This document shows positions 15,112 through 24,498 of a stretch of 64,000 nucleotides of DNA, piece after piece (the stretch's first letter is position 1; each line of letters opens with the position of its first letter). The notes below the pieces were generated by a model. That model ran no database searches, was not told where the DNA came from, and was given only the letters and a program-made list of their open reading frames with translations. Origin of the DNA: Altererythrobacter sp. (lineage in GTDB: Bacteria > Pseudomonadota > Alphaproteobacteria > Sphingomonadales > Sphingomonadaceae); assembly GCA_031178065.1 (NCBI GenBank), contig JAPSJS010000005.1, forward strand, positions 35,932 to 99,931. Direction: 5' to 3'. A program made the position numbers and the translations under genes.

Positions 15112-16368
15112 ATGGCGGCGGGTGAAACGCACCGAACGATCGAGGCAGTCTTCCGGATCGAGCGCGCGAGGCTCCTCGCCGGTCTGGCGCGGTTCACGCA
15201 CGACGTGGACCGTGCCGAGGAGCTCGCGCAGGATGCATTGCTTGCGGCGCTGACCGATTGGCCCGAGAGCGGCGTGCCGCACAACCCCGGCGCATGGCTG
15301 ATGGCTGTCGCCAAGCGCCGGGCGATCGACGCCCGCCGCCGCCAGAGCATGCTCGAGCGCAAACATGCGGAGATGGCCCGCGAGCTCGATGACGCGAATC
15401 ACGCCCCGATCGAGGTGCTGGAGGCGGCGATGGATGACGATTTGGGCGACGAACTGCTCGGGCTGATATTCACCGCGTGTCATCCCGCCGTCTATCCGCA
15501 CGCGCGCGCTGCATTGACACTGAGGCTGGTGGGCGGCCTGACCACCGCGGAGATTGCGCGCGCATTCCTCTCTCGCGAGCCGACGATCGCCCAACGGATC
15601 GTACGGGCGAAGAAGGCAATCGGCGATGCGGGGCTGACGTTCGAAGTGCCGCGTGGGCGCGAGCGGGCAGCACGGCTCGCGTCGGTGCTCGAGGTAATCT
15701 ATCTGATCTTCAACGAGGGATACGCCGCGACCGCGGGCGAGGACCTCGTACGCCCAGCGCTCTGCGCCGAGGCGCAGCGGCTGGGGCGGATCCTCGCCGG
15801 GCTGATGCCAGACGAGCCGGAAGTGCTCGGCCTGCTCTCGCTGATGGAACTTCAAGCCTCGCGGCTCTCCGCGCGCAGCGGGCCCGACGGTGCTTTCGTC
15901 CCGCTCACGGAGCAGAACCGCGCCCGCTGGGACCAACTGCTCATCCGCCGAGGCCTCGCGGCGCTCGATCGCGCCGAGGCGCTCGGCGGCGCCGGTCGCT
16001 ATGCCCTGCAAGCGGCACTCGCCGCCTGCCACGCACGTGCTCGAGCCGCACAGGATACCGACTGGAGGCGTATCGCGGCGCTCTATGACCGGCTGCGCGA
16101 AGTGGCACCCTCACCGGTGGTCGATCTCAACCGCGCGGTGGCGTGCAGCATGGCCTACGGTCCGGAAGTCGGGCTTCGGCTGATCGACGAGATCTCTGGC
16201 CTCGCCGCCCTGCGCAACTATGCCCCCCTGCCTGCCGCGAAGGGTGACTTCCTGTTTCGGGCCGGACGCTTGCCGGAAGCGAAGCATCAGTTCGAGATCG
16301 CCGCCGGCCTTACCCGCAATGCCCGAGAGAGGGCGTTCCTTCTCGCACGGATGGAAGCATGCACTTAA
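15112..16368 (+). CDS. ECF42-type RNA polymerase sigma factor with C-terminal TPR-like extension
   Basis: A 418-residue protein, about twice a normal ECF sigma factor. Region 2 lies near residues 15-75 (ELAQDALLAALTDWP; AWLMAVAKRRAIDARRR), region 4 near 105-170 (LTTAEIARAFLSREPTIAQR), and then about 230 residues of helical DUF6596/TPR-like extension starting EVIYLIFNEGYAA. In ECF42 this extension is needed for activity and replaces an anti-sigma factor. No anti-sigma gene is present, consistent with that class. The signal it responds to is not evident. Confidence 0.92.
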   Translation: MAAGETHRTIEAVFRIERARLLAGLARFTHDVDRAEELAQDALLAALTDWPESGVPHNPGAWLMAVAKRRAIDARRRQSMLERKHAEMARELDDANHAPIEVLEAAMDDDLGDELLGLIFTACHPAVYPHARAALTLRLVGGLTTAEIARAFLSREPTIAQRIVRAKKAIGDAGLTFEVPRGRERAARLASVLEVIYLIFNEGYAATAGEDLVRPALCAEAQRLGRILAGLMPDEPEVLGLLSLMELQASRLSARSGPDGAFVPLTEQNRARWDQLLIRRGLAALDRAEALGGAGRYALQAALAACHARARAAQDTDWRRIAALYDRLREVAPSPVVDLNRAVACSMAYGPEVGLRLIDEISGLAALRNYAPLPAAKGDFLFRAGRLPEAKHQFEIAAGLTRNARERAFLLARMEACT

Positions 16369-16416
16369 GCGACTGTCGCCTATGAGTTTGTGATGAGCGG
16401 CGCACTTTGGGAGAGA

Positions 16417-16713
16417 CTAACCGATCCTTGGTTCGGGGGCATTGCGCCGCGATCGATCCAGCGCGCGTTTGCAGAGATGCCCGGCCGAGTAGAACAGGAA
16501 GGCATAGATCAGCTTTATCAGGAAATTGAGTGCCATGCTCTCGGCGGTGAAGCTGAGGTGTCTTTCTACGGCGGTGAACACAGGACTGTTCGTCGTTACG
16601 AGGCAGAGCGCCGTTGTAGCTGCGGCCACCACTGGCGCGATCAGCAGGCCGGAGCGCCATCGGTCGGAAAACCAGCCGACGACGAACATCGCAAGCCAAG
16701 TTGCAATCAGCAT
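16417..16713 (-). CDS. small integral membrane protein, unknown function
   Basis: A 98-residue protein starting MLIATWLAMFVVGWFSD, with hydrophobic stretches near 1-15, 19-38 and 57-78 and a basic C-terminus. GGAGAGGAGATGGAGAG immediately upstream is a strong ribosome site and fixes the start. It is unrelated to recognised families by eye. It ends convergently 48 bases after the sigma gene. Confidence 0.55.
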   Translation of the reverse strand: MLIATWLAMFVVGWFSDRWRSGLLIAPVVAAATTALCLVTTNSPVFTAVERHLSFTAESMALNFLIKLIYAFLFYSAGHLCKRALDRSRRNAPEPRIG

Positions 16714-17073
16714 CTCTCCATCTCCTCTCCATTCAGCCGGTCCTCTTCTCGGGGCCTGGCTATCGTGCCGTCGCCGTGGTGGCGGTCTCCTACTTCTGCG
16801 CGGTTTTTCCGCGCTTTGATTTGCACGCACTGTGCAGAACAATCGATGCTCCGGCAAGGGCTGCGACGAAATATGACTGCGCGTTCCGCCACATAGGGGA
16901 CATTGTGGGACAGAATGGCGGCGAAGGGCGCGCCGGATCAACGGAGGCAGGACTGTCGGCGGCGGGTGTGAGGTCCCAGCACCCCTATGAGCTAACAGCG
17001 CGGTGAGCGCCCGACGCCGCGACTGGATTGGGCGCGGGTGCGCGTTTTGCCCCGAGGGAACGCTTCTTGGCCG
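16714..17073. other. gene-free interval between the small membrane protein and purQ
   Basis: No convincing gene is seen in these 360 bases. The right end borders the purQ stop. GCGCGG, a TTTTT loop and CCGCGC make a small hairpin at 16798-16814, followed by TTTGATTT, which could end transcription on the plus strand. The leftward promoter of the 98-residue membrane protein should lie at the left end. No tRNA, repeat or mobile-element remnant is apparent. Confidence 0.5.
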
Positions 17074-17751
17074 TCAGGCGGCGACCAGGCCCTTTACGGC
17101 ACTTTCGAACAGGGCGCGGCCGTCGCTGCCGCCGTGGTCGGGTTCGATCGCGCGTTCCGGGTGCGGCATCATGCCCAGGACGTTGCCGGCCTGGTTGAGA
17201 ATCCCGGCGATGTCGCGCCGCGAGCCGTTGCACGCGTCGAGATAGCGGAAGGCGACGCGGCCTTCGCCTTCGATCCGGTCGAGCGTGTCCTCGTCCGCGA
17301 AGTAGTTGCCGTCATGATGGGCGACGGGCAGCATGATCTCCTGCCCCCGGTCATAGCCGCCGGTGAACAGCGACTGGCTGTTCTCGACCCGCAGCGGGGC
17401 GGTGCGGCAGGTGAAGGTGAGCTGGGCGTTGCGCATCAGCGCGCCGGGCAACAGGCCGCTCTCGGTCAGAACCTGGAAGCCGTTGCACACGCCGAGCACG
17501 GGTACGCCGCGCTCGGCCGCCTCGATCACCGCGCGCATGATCGGGCTGCGGCTCGCGATCGCGCCGCAGCGAAGATAGTCGCCGTAGGAGAAGCCGCCGG
17601 GGATACCGATGAAATCGAGCCGCTCGGGCAGCTCCGCATCGCCGTGCCACACGCGCATTGCCGGCGTGCCCGAGACCTTCTCGAGCGCGACCGCCAGATC
17701 GCGGTCGCAATTGGAGCCGGGGAAGGTGATGACTGCGGAGCGGAAGGCCAT
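17074..17751 (-). CDS. purQ: phosphoribosylformylglycinamidine synthase subunit PurQ
   Basis: The 225-residue glutaminase subunit of FGAM synthase, supplying ammonia for step four of purine synthesis. The class I amidotransferase nucleophile is in [19 protein letters not shown], with the catalytic His-Glu in MMPHPERA near the C-terminus. It starts at ATG 17751, overlapping the purS stop by one base (TGATG). The large subunit purL is not in the window. Confidence 0.96.
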   Translation of the reverse strand: MAFRSAVITFPGSNCDRDLAVALEKVSGTPAMRVWHGDAELPERLDFIGIPGGFSYGDYLRCGAIASRSPIMRAVIEAAERGVPVLGVCNGFQVLTESGLLPGALMRNAQLTFTCRTAPLRVENSQSLFTGGYDRGQEIMLPVAHHDGNYFADEDTLDRIEGEGRVAFRYLDACNGSRRDIAGILNQAGNVLGMMPHPERAIEPDHGGSDGRALFESAVKGLVAA

Positions 17752-17990
17752 CACGCCGTCTCCATGCTCTCGATGCGGAAGTTCTCGATCACCGTGTTGG
17801 CCAGCAGCTTGCGGCACATGTCCTCGAGCTCGGCTTCGCTCGTGCTATCCGCAACGTCGAGCTCGATCAGGCGGCCGACGCGGACGTCCTCCACTCCGGT
17901 GAAACCCAGGCCCTCGAGCGCGTGGTGAACCGCTCGGCCTTGCGGGTCGAGCACGCCGGGCTTGAGGCTGACATGGATGCGGACTTTCAT
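17751..17990 (-). CDS. purS: phosphoribosylformylglycinamidine synthase subunit PurS
   Basis: A 79-residue protein, the standard length for PurS, which bridges PurL and PurQ in the three-subunit FGAM synthase complex. The N-terminus [18 protein letters not shown] and the block [17 protein letters not shown] are diagnostic. It is first in a purS-purQ pair, with a divergent lipid kinase-like gene starting about 150 bases away. Confidence 0.95.
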   Translation of the reverse strand: MKVRIHVSLKPGVLDPQGRAVHHALEGLGFTGVEDVRVGRLIELDVADSTSEAELEDMCRKLLANTVIENFRIESMETA

Positions 17991-18136
17991 GGAGCGGCGC
18001 GCCTTTCGCTAAGAGTGCTCATCGACTCGCGCGCAGCCTATGGCTTGCTGCGCACCGCAGGGCAAGCGGTGCCTTGAGCACCGTAGGCGTCGAAACCTTG
18101 GGCTTTTGGCAAGGTCGCAGTGCTAAGGCCGCGGCG

Positions 18137-19015
18137 ATGAAGATGGATCTCGTTTACAATCCGGCCGCAGGCAATTTCCGGCAGGCACGGCTGGACGCGC
18201 TGATTGCGGCGTTTTCCATTCGCGGAGTCTCCGTCTCGCCGGTGGCGAGCCAGGTCGGCGGCGCCTGGCTCTCGGGCCAGGCGGACATGGTCTGCGTTCA
18301 CGGCGGCGACGGGACTTTGCGCGACACGGTTCAGGCGCTGGGCGAGAATGCGGGCGGGGTGCCGCTGGCGATCGCCCCGTCGGGCACGATCAACCTCGTC
18401 GCCCGCGAACTCGGCTATGCAAGAAATCCCGAACGGCTTGCAGAGCAGGTTCTTGCAGCATGGGAGCGCGGGCCCGAAAGCTGGATTCGCGCGCCCCTCT
18501 ACCGCCTCGGCGAAATGCCGATCGTCGCCTGCCTCAGCATCGGGCCCGACAGTCATGCGGTCGCGCAGGTTTCCGGCGCGCTCAAGAAGCGGCTCGGCCG
18601 GTACGCTTACGTCGTCGCGATCATGCGCCAGCTCCGGCGCTGGCCGCGGGAGACGATGGCGATCAGCGGCGAGCTTGCCGACGGAACGGCTTTCTCCTGC
18701 GAGGCCGAAGCAGCGATCGCTTCGCACGGCGCGCTTTACGCCGGTCCGTTCCGGCTCAGCCCGCGAGCCGCGCTGGCGGCGGATTCGGTGGAGCTGATAA
18801 CACTGCGCCGCTCGACCCGGCTGGGCACGCTGGCGCTTTCCGGCGCGGCGATGCTGCGCTTGCCTCTCGATCGCCTCGGTCTTGCCGAAATCCGCACCGT
18901 GCGCCGTGTCGTGTTCGACCGCTGCGTCAGCCCGGTGCAGGTCGATGGCGACCACATACCGGACTGCGCCTATGCGATTGGGCCGAGCGGAACGACGCTG
19001 CAGTACGTGATCTGA
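18137..19015 (+). CDS. diacylglycerol kinase-type lipid kinase
   Basis: A 292-residue protein with the DAGK catalytic domain (PF00781): the nucleotide-binding loop VHGGDGTLRDTVQAL near 53-67 and an N-terminal VYNPAAGNFR. The C-terminal half (EAEAAIASHGALYAGPF; VQVDGDHIP) fits YegS/BmrU-like lipid kinases. The substrate may be diacylglycerol or a sphingosine-like base, the latter of interest if this is a sphingolipid-making genus. ATG 18137 has AAGG eight bases upstream. Confidence 0.85.
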   Translation: MKMDLVYNPAAGNFRQARLDALIAAFSIRGVSVSPVASQVGGAWLSGQADMVCVHGGDGTLRDTVQALGENAGGVPLAIAPSGTINLVARELGYARNPERLAEQVLAAWERGPESWIRAPLYRLGEMPIVACLSIGPDSHAVAQVSGALKKRLGRYAYVVAIMRQLRRWPRETMAISGELADGTAFSCEAEAAIASHGALYAGPFRLSPRAALAADSVELITLRRSTRLGTLALSGAAMLRLPLDRLGLAEIRTVRRVVFDRCVSPVQVDGDHIPDCAYAIGPSGTTLQYVI

Positions 19016-19034
19016 CGCTTCGTCGCGCGGCGGG

Positions 19035-19520
19035 CTAGAACGCGCTGCCGGTCAGAGCGTCGATCGCGCCCTGCAGAATCACAGCCGCGGCGTGGCTGTC
19101 GATGCGTTCGGCGCGCTTCCTGCGGCTCATGTCCTGACCGATCAGGTCCCGCTCGGCGCTGGTGGTGGACCAGCGTTCGTCCCACAGAAGGATCGGCAGC
19201 ACGAGACGTTCGGAGAGATTGCGCGCGTAGGCGCGGCTCGCCTGCGCGCGTGGGCCCTCGCTCCCGTCCATGTTGCGCGGCAATCCGAGGATGAGACCTT
19301 TCACTCGGCGCTCGTGCGCGATCGCGGTCAGCGTCTCCAGATCGCGGCCGAACTTGCCGCGCGGCAGGGTCTTGCCGGCGGTGGCGAATTGCCACCCCGC
19401 ATCGCAAGTGGCCGTGCCGATCGTCTTGGTCCCGAGGTCCAGGGCCAGCAGCACACCGCCGCCGGGCAGGGCGGCACCGAACTCGGCGCTGCTGTCGGTA
19501 ATCAGGGCCGTGCTGCCCAC
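19035..19520 (-). CDS. ruvX: Holliday junction resolvase-like / pre-16S rRNA nuclease YqgF
   Basis: A 161-residue RNase H-fold nuclease of the YqgF/RuvX family, now mainly linked to 16S rRNA 5'-end maturation. The first acidic residue is in LLALDLGTKTIG, with LGLPRNMDGSEG, LLWDERWST and ERIDSHAAAVILQ carrying the remaining family motifs. The GTG start at 19520 lies inside the end of the upstream DUF3089 gene (19-base overlap), so translation is coupled. Confidence 0.92.
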   Translation of the reverse strand: MGSTALITDSSAEFGAALPGGGVLLALDLGTKTIGTATCDAGWQFATAGKTLPRGKFGRDLETLTAIAHERRVKGLILGLPRNMDGSEGPRAQASRAYARNLSERLVLPILLWDERWSTTSAERDLIGQDMSRRKRAERIDSHAAAVILQGAIDALTGSAF

Positions 19521-20638
19521 GCTTCGACCCGGTTGGCGACGTCCTGCTTCACGTTCTGCCAGAACAGCGGGATGTCGTAGACGTGGTAGTTGTTGCCCGG
19601 CAGCACCGCGCTGCCGATCTCGGGCGGATCGCCGATCAGCAGCAGACCGCGTTCGCTGCAGCGGGCGGGTACCGCGCCCGGGACCAGCTCGCCGGTTGAA
19701 TAGTCGGCGTTGGGGATGAGCGTTCCGAGGTTGGCCTCGGCCGGCGCTTCGCCGCCGATGCCGCCGGTGAGCGGGTTAGTGCAGAGAATCGGGCTTTCGC
19801 CGCGCACGGTCCCATCGAAGCCGCGCGAACCGCTATAGGCCTCGATCACGCGGGCCGGATCGGCGGGTTCGGCGAAAGTCGACCAGCTCATGATGCAGCC
19901 GGCCTGTGACGGGGTGGCACATGCGGGAAAGCCAAGCGCCGGCAGGTCGTGCTCGACCGAAATAGGCCAGCCCACCGCGTAGATCGCCGCGACGCGGCCC
20001 GCCAGCGGGCTGTTCGCCAGCTCTTCCCTCAACAGGCGCAGAAGGTGGAGCGTGCCCTGGCTGTGCCCCGCGAGCACGATCGGCACGTCTTCGTCAACGC
20101 TGGCGACGAAGAAATCGAATGCCTGCTTCACGTCTGCGTAGGCGGCGTTGATCGCTTGCTGGGCTTCGGCGGAATCGGTCAGGAAGGCCCCGAAGGTCGC
20201 TTGGCGATAGCGCGGGGCCCAGATCTCGCTTGCCTGATTGAAGGGGCTCGCCATGCCGCGAACGTAGATGCGCGCGATGCTCTGCGATTGCTCGTCGTCG
20301 AGCGGCGCGTTCCAGTTGGCGCTGTCGAGATAGCTCGTCGGATGCACGAAGAAGACGGCGAAGTTCTGCTTCGGTTCGCCCGTCTGGGGCAGTTGCCGTC
20401 CTTCGCCGCGCATGGCCGGCTGCCAGCGTGCCGCATCGTCGAGCCCGATCCCGGGGCGCGAGAGCCACATCGCCGGATCCTGATAAGCGTTCGTCTCGAG
20501 CGGCGTCTGCTCGATGAATTCGCTGCGAGGGACATAGGCGATCTCGGCCAGATCGTCCCAATAGAGCCGCAGCGCAAACACCGCCACCAGGGCGAGAACG
20601 ATCAGAACGGCAATGAAGTAGAGAAACTTGCGAGCCAT
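19502..20638 (-). CDS. DUF3089 alpha/beta-hydrolase family protein
   Basis: A 378-residue protein with an N-terminal membrane anchor (about residues 5-24). FFVHPTSYLDSANWNAPL and the nucleophile elbow VLAGHSQGTLHLLRLL identify the DUF3089 hydrolase family, often annotated as lysophospholipase-like. The catalytic domain should face the periplasm. It starts with a one-base TGATG overlap with the AI-2E family gene upstream and runs into ruvX. Confidence 0.88.
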   Translation of the reverse strand: MARKFLYFIAVLIVLALVAVFALRLYWDDLAEIAYVPRSEFIEQTPLETNAYQDPAMWLSRPGIGLDDAARWQPAMRGEGRQLPQTGEPKQNFAVFFVHPTSYLDSANWNAPLDDEQSQSIARIYVRGMASPFNQASEIWAPRYRQATFGAFLTDSAEAQQAINAAYADVKQAFDFFVASVDEDVPIVLAGHSQGTLHLLRLLREELANSPLAGRVAAIYAVGWPISVEHDLPALGFPACATPSQAGCIMSWSTFAEPADPARVIEAYSGSRGFDGTVRGESPILCTNPLTGGIGGEAPAEANLGTLIPNADYSTGELVPGAVPARCSERGLLLIGDPPEIGSAVLPGNNYHVYDIPLFWQNVKQDVANRVEAWAARP

Positions 20639-21756
20639 CAGGCGCTTGCCTCGTGCAGCCGGTTACCTTCGTCGAGGCGCTCTGCCCGGCGTTCCAGCGC
20701 CACCTTGATCATCGCGAGCATAGGATCGGCGAGCGCCAGCCCGAGGATTCCGAATACGACGCCGAAGATGAGCTGCGCGCCGAGAACAAGCGCGGGCGCG
20801 AGATCGACAGTCTTCTTGGCGATCATGGGGACCAGGACATAGCCGTCGAAGTTCTGCACGAGAAGATAGACGAAGATCGTGTAGAGTCCCATGTCGGTGC
20901 CGCCAGAGAACCCGACCAGCACCATCAGGATGCCCGAGATCACCGCGCCGATGTTGGGGATGAAGGCGAGCAGGCCGGTCAACAGGCCGAGCAGCGCAGC
21001 CATCGGCACCGGACCGATCCCGATCAGCTGTCCGCCGTAGGCGAGCAGCGCCCAGGTGAAGAGACCTTCGGCGAACATGCCGAGCAGGCGCCCGGCCAGG
21101 AGGCGGCGCAGGGTGAACGACATGCGCTCGATCGTGTCATAGAACGTTGAGCGGTGGTTCTCCGGCACCATCCAGGCAACGCCGCGCTCGTAAAGGTTCG
21201 GATCGATCGCGATGTAGATGCCGATGATCAGGATCAGCAGCAGCGTCGCCACGCCGCCGAAGATGCCGCCGATCGCACGGGTCACCGTCCCGACACCGCT
21301 GACGAGGCTCCCGACCACATTCTGAACGTCGTCCTGGCTGATCGCGAAACCCTGCTCGCGCAGCAGCGCCAGCAGGCGGCCAAGCTGCTCGCCGACGATC
21401 GCCGGGAATTCTGCTGCCTGCTGGGAAATCTGCGAACCGGCGAAGTAGCCGAGCCAGGCGAGGAACGCGACCATCGCGACGATCACGATCGCAACCCGCC
21501 ACCCGCGCCCGATCTTGAGCCACCGGCCGAGGAGCCGCGCGCCGCCGTCGATCATCGAAGCGAAGACCATCGCCCCGAAGATGACCAGCAGCGACTGGGA
21601 GATATAGACGGCGAGGACGGCAAGCCCGACCACGGCGGCCCAGATGACCGCACGCGCCGCCTCGTAGCGTAATTTGGGGCTTCCGATGTGGGTTGGACTG
21701 GCGCCCATCGGCGCGTCCGGTGCTTCGTCAGTCTTGCTCACTCTCGGCGCCCCCAT
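20638..21756 (-). CDS. AI-2E family (PerM/YdiK) membrane transporter
   Basis: A 372-residue protein with about eight hydrophobic helices and the conserved C-terminal block typical of PF01594 (ALLTGLLAFIPNIGAVISG; GYVLVPMIAKKTVDL). Family roles range from autoinducer-2 export to Na+/H+ antiport, so the substrate is open. As drawn from ATG 21756 it overlaps the end of lepB by 29 bases; ATG 21708 is a shorter alternative. Confidence 0.88.
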   Translation of the reverse strand: MGAPRVSKTDEAPDAPMGASPTHIGSPKLRYEAARAVIWAAVVGLAVLAVYISQSLLVIFGAMVFASMIDGGARLLGRWLKIGRGWRVAIVIVAMVAFLAWLGYFAGSQISQQAAEFPAIVGEQLGRLLALLREQGFAISQDDVQNVVGSLVSGVGTVTRAIGGIFGGVATLLLILIIGIYIAIDPNLYERGVAWMVPENHRSTFYDTIERMSFTLRRLLAGRLLGMFAEGLFTWALLAYGGQLIGIGPVPMAALLGLLTGLLAFIPNIGAVISGILMVLVGFSGGTDMGLYTIFVYLLVQNFDGYVLVPMIAKKTVDLAPALVLGAQLIFGVVFGILGLALADPMLAMIKVALERRAERLDEGNRLHEASA

Positions 21757-22591
21757 CGGCGATTGCGGGCCGCAGTGTGGTCCAGGCGCGATCGCCGCGC
21801 AAGGACGTGAACCATGTGATCGGGTTGAAGCTGGTCGTGCCGTCGAGCGAGAACGTGATGAACTCTGCCCGGCCGCCGATGTTCTCCAGCGGAACCGGTC
21901 CGCCGAGCCCGCGCGAGCCGTACTCGCGGCTGTCGGCGGAATGGTCGCGGTTGTCGCCCATCACGAACACATGGCCTTCGGGCACCGTAATCTCGGGGAA
22001 GTCGTCGAGATCCTGCGTCGTGTGATCGACGATAAGATAGCTCGCACCGTTCGGCATGGTCTCGCGGTAGGTCGGCATTTCGCACACGACCTCTCCCGAG
22101 GACGTGGTCGTCCGCATGCCCGGGTAGGTATAGGGGTCGCATGGCGAGTTATTATCGACCGGGACCTGCACGGGCGGTTCGACCGCGCGCGGCACCGGCG
22201 TGCCGTTGAGCACGATCTGCCCGCCCACCACCGCGATCCGGTCGCGGGGGAGGGCGACCACACGCTTGATATAGTCCTCGTCGCGCTCCGGATGGACCGG
22301 AATCACGATGTCGCCGTACTCAGGCGTCGCGGGCCAGATGCGCCAGTCGCCGCGCGGCATGAGGTGGAATGAAATCGAGGCCCAGCTCCAGCCGTAAGGA
22401 TACTTGCTCACCACCAGCCGGTCGCCGACCAGCAGGTTCGGCATCATCGATTCGCTGGGGATGTAGAACGGTTTGGCGACGAAGCTGTGGAAGCCCAGCA
22501 CGGCGAGCAGCATCAGTGCCAGCCCGCGCAGTTCGGAGACCCAGTTGATCTTCTCGCGCTTTTTCGCCTTCTCGGTGGTCGTTTCGCTCAC
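21728..22591 (-). CDS. lepB: signal peptidase I
   Basis: Leader peptidase that removes Sec/Tat signal peptides at the outer face of the inner membrane. One membrane segment near residues 20-40 precedes the catalytic Ser48 (IPSESMMPNLLVGD); Lys109 lies in YIKRVVALPRD, and box E is GDNRDHSADSREYG. GTG 22591 gives 287 residues; the frame remains open to 22651 but would then overlap acpS further. No strong ribosome site distinguishes the starts. rnc, common after lepB, is absent here. Confidence 0.94.
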   Translation of the reverse strand: MSETTTEKAKKREKINWVSELRGLALMLLAVLGFHSFVAKPFYIPSESMMPNLLVGDRLVVSKYPYGWSWASISFHLMPRGDWRIWPATPEYGDIVIPVHPERDEDYIKRVVALPRDRIAVVGGQIVLNGTPVPRAVEPPVQVPVDNNSPCDPYTYPGMRTTTSSGEVVCEMPTYRETMPNGASYLIVDHTTQDLDDFPEITVPEGHVFVMGDNRDHSADSREYGSRGLGGPVPLENIGGRAEFITFSLDGTTSFNPITWFTSLRGDRAWTTLRPAIADGGAESEQD

Positions 22592-22608
22592 GGTCGGATT
22601 TTCTGCGG

Positions 22609-23010
22609 TCAAAGGGGTCGGGCCTCTATCACGACGAACGCCTGCGCCCATGGGTGGTCGTCGGTTAGGGTGAGATGAACGACCGCCTCATGGCCGGGCG
22701 GCGTCAATTCCGCAAGCCGCTTGGCCGCGCCGTTCGCCAGCGCGAGCGTCGGCGCGCCCGACGGCGCGTTCACCACGCCGATGTCCTTCATATAGACGCC
22801 GCGGAAGAATCCGGTGCCGACTGCCTTGGAATAGGCTTCCTTGGCGGCGAAGCGCTTGGCGTAGGTGCCTGCGCGCGTGAACGGGCGCTTGGCGGCCTTG
22901 GCACGCTCGACCGCGGTGAAGCAGCGCTGCTCGAAACGCTCGCCATGCCGGTCGAGCGCGGCCTGGATGCGCTCGATGTTGCAGAGGTCGGAACCGAGGC
23001 CGATGATCAC
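22609..23010 (-). CDS. acpS: holo-[acyl-carrier-protein] synthase
   Basis: A 133-residue AcpS that transfers 4'-phosphopantetheine from CoA to acyl carrier protein. The Mg-binding motif [14 protein letters not shown] at the N-terminus and [16 protein letters not shown] near 53-68 are diagnostic. ATG 23010 overlaps the pdxJ stop as ATGA. Its position between pdxJ and lepB is the common alphaproteobacterial order. Confidence 0.96.
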   Translation of the reverse strand: MIIGLGSDLCNIERIQAALDRHGERFEQRCFTAVERAKAAKRPFTRAGTYAKRFAAKEAYSKAVGTGFFRGVYMKDIGVVNAPSGAPTLALANGAAKRLAELTPPGHEAVVHLTLTDDHPWAQAFVVIEARPL

Positions 23011-23735
23011 CGCGCCTCATCCATCAACTCGCGCATCATGCGCACGGCCTGCTCCAGCCCGACGAACACCGCCTCGCCGACGAGATAGTGCCCGATATTG
23101 AGTTCGGCGAGCTGCGGGATGGCGGCGATCGGCTGCACGTTCTCGTAAGTGAGCCCGTGGCCGGCGTGCGGCTCGATTCCATTCTTCGCGGCGAGCGCAG
23201 CCATGTCTGCAATGCGCTTCAGTTCGCGCGCGCGGTCCTCGCCCGTCGCATGCGCATACTCGCCGGTGTGGAACTCGACGACGGGCGCGCCGAGCCGGAT
23301 GGCCGCGTCGAGCTGGCGCTCGGTCGCTTCGATGAAGAGACTGACGCGGATGCCGGCGTCGGTCAGTCGCGAAACAACCGGTGCGAGCTGGTTGTGCAGA
23401 CCCGCCGCGTCGAGCCCGCCTTCGGTCGTTCGCTCCTCCCGCTTCTCGGGCACGATGCAGGCCGCGTGCGGTTTGTGGCGCAACGCGATCGCCAGCATCT
23501 CCTCGGTCGCAGCCATTTCCAGGTTGAGCGGCAGGTCGGTTGCCGCCTGGATCCGCGCGAGGTCTTCGTCGCGGATGTGCCGCCGGTCCTCGCGCAAGTG
23601 CGCGGTGATGCCGTCGCCGCCGACGCGGGCCACGATCTCCGCCGCCCGCACCGGATCGGGATGGTCACCGCCGCGCGCGTTGCGGATCGTCGCGACGTGG
23701 TCGATGTTGACGCCGAGGCGGAGCCGCCCGGCCAC
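23007..23735 (-). CDS. pdxJ: pyridoxine 5'-phosphate synthase
   Basis: A 242-residue TIM-barrel enzyme condensing 1-deoxyxylulose-5-phosphate and 3-amino-2-oxopropyl phosphate in vitamin B6 synthesis. [19 protein letters not shown] opens the barrel; [13 protein letters not shown] and [10 protein letters not shown] are further signatures. The start is GTG 23735, immediately after the pyrE stop, so coupling is likely. Confidence 0.97.
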   Translation of the reverse strand: MAGRLRLGVNIDHVATIRNARGGDHPDPVRAAEIVARVGGDGITAHLREDRRHIRDEDLARIQAATDLPLNLEMAATEEMLAIALRHKPHAACIVPEKREERTTEGGLDAAGLHNQLAPVVSRLTDAGIRVSLFIEATERQLDAAIRLGAPVVEFHTGEYAHATGEDRARELKRIADMAALAAKNGIEPHAGHGLTYENVQPIAAIPQLAELNIGHYLVGEAVFVGLEQAVRMMRELMDEAR

Positions 23736-24314
23736 TTACTTGCGGCTCCCCGGCTTCGTAACCGGCACCGCCGCGAGTTCGGCGGGAACTTCGTTCTCCG
23801 CATAAGTCGGGAAGGTGATGTCCAGCAGCGCATAATAGGGAACGTCGAACGTCACCTCGTCGCCGCGGCGGTCGACCAGCGAGACGAGCCCGACGACCTC
23901 GCCGCCGGCCGCCTCGACCGCCTTCATCGCCTCCTTGGAGGAGAGGCCGGTGGTCACGACGTCCTCGACGACGAGCACTTTGTCGCCTTGCGTCAGATCG
24001 AAACCGCGGCGGAACTCGAAAGTGCCTTCGGGGCGCTCGAGGAAGATCGCCTCCTTGCCGAGCGCGCGGCCCATCTCGTGCCCGATGATGATGCCGCCCA
24101 TCGCGGGGGAGACTACTTTGTCCACCGAAGTTCGCAGCTCGCGCGGTACCTTTGCAGCTAGCGCGGCGGCGAGGCGGCTCGCGCGCATCGGCTCCATCAA
24201 CACGCGGGCGCACTGCAGGTAATAGGCGCTGTGGCGGCCGGAAGAGAGCTTGAAATGCCCCTCCAGCAACGCTTCGCTCGTGCGGAACTCGTGGAGAACT
24301 TCGTCTTCTGTCAT
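23736..24314 (-). CDS. pyrE: orotate phosphoribosyltransferase
   Basis: A 192-residue enzyme forming OMP from orotate and PRPP in pyrimidine synthesis. The PRPP-binding loop is VLVVEDVVTTGLSSKEA, and the N-terminal HFKLSSGRHSAYYLQC is typical of this PyrE group. It is the first gene of the minus-strand pyrE-pdxJ-acpS-lepB run. Its promoter must lie in the 184-base divergent gap shared with coxB. Confidence 0.97.
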   Translation of the reverse strand: MTEDEVLHEFRTSEALLEGHFKLSSGRHSAYYLQCARVLMEPMRASRLAAALAAKVPRELRTSVDKVVSPAMGGIIIGHEMGRALGKEAIFLERPEGTFEFRRGFDLTQGDKVLVVEDVVTTGLSSKEAMKAVEAAGGEVVGLVSLVDRRGDEVTFDVPYYALLDITFPTYAENEVPAELAAVPVTKPGSRK

Positions 24315-24498
24315 CGAGGTTTGCGGTCCGTTTCTGGAGCGTTTCGCGGCGTTATCCGCCGGTTTCCGATTTTTCTCCTAGAAGCGCTTGAGGCAGGGGG
24401 CAAGCGGGCGTATAGGGCCGCCCAGACCTGTCCCCCGACGGGGTTTTCGCGGCTGCATATGCAGTCTCTCAACGACAAGAACGGAAAGCGTCGGACAG

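Noticed and set aside
18040..18080. Shared CGCAGGGCAA string near 18057 and near 37532
   Set aside because: The match is about ten bases and the flanks differ, so it may be chance in GC-rich DNA.
24453..24464. 12-bp palindrome CTGCATATGCAG in the pyrE-coxB divergent gap
   Set aside because: It is perfect, but short, single and without a recognisable promoter arrangement, so an operator call is not supported.
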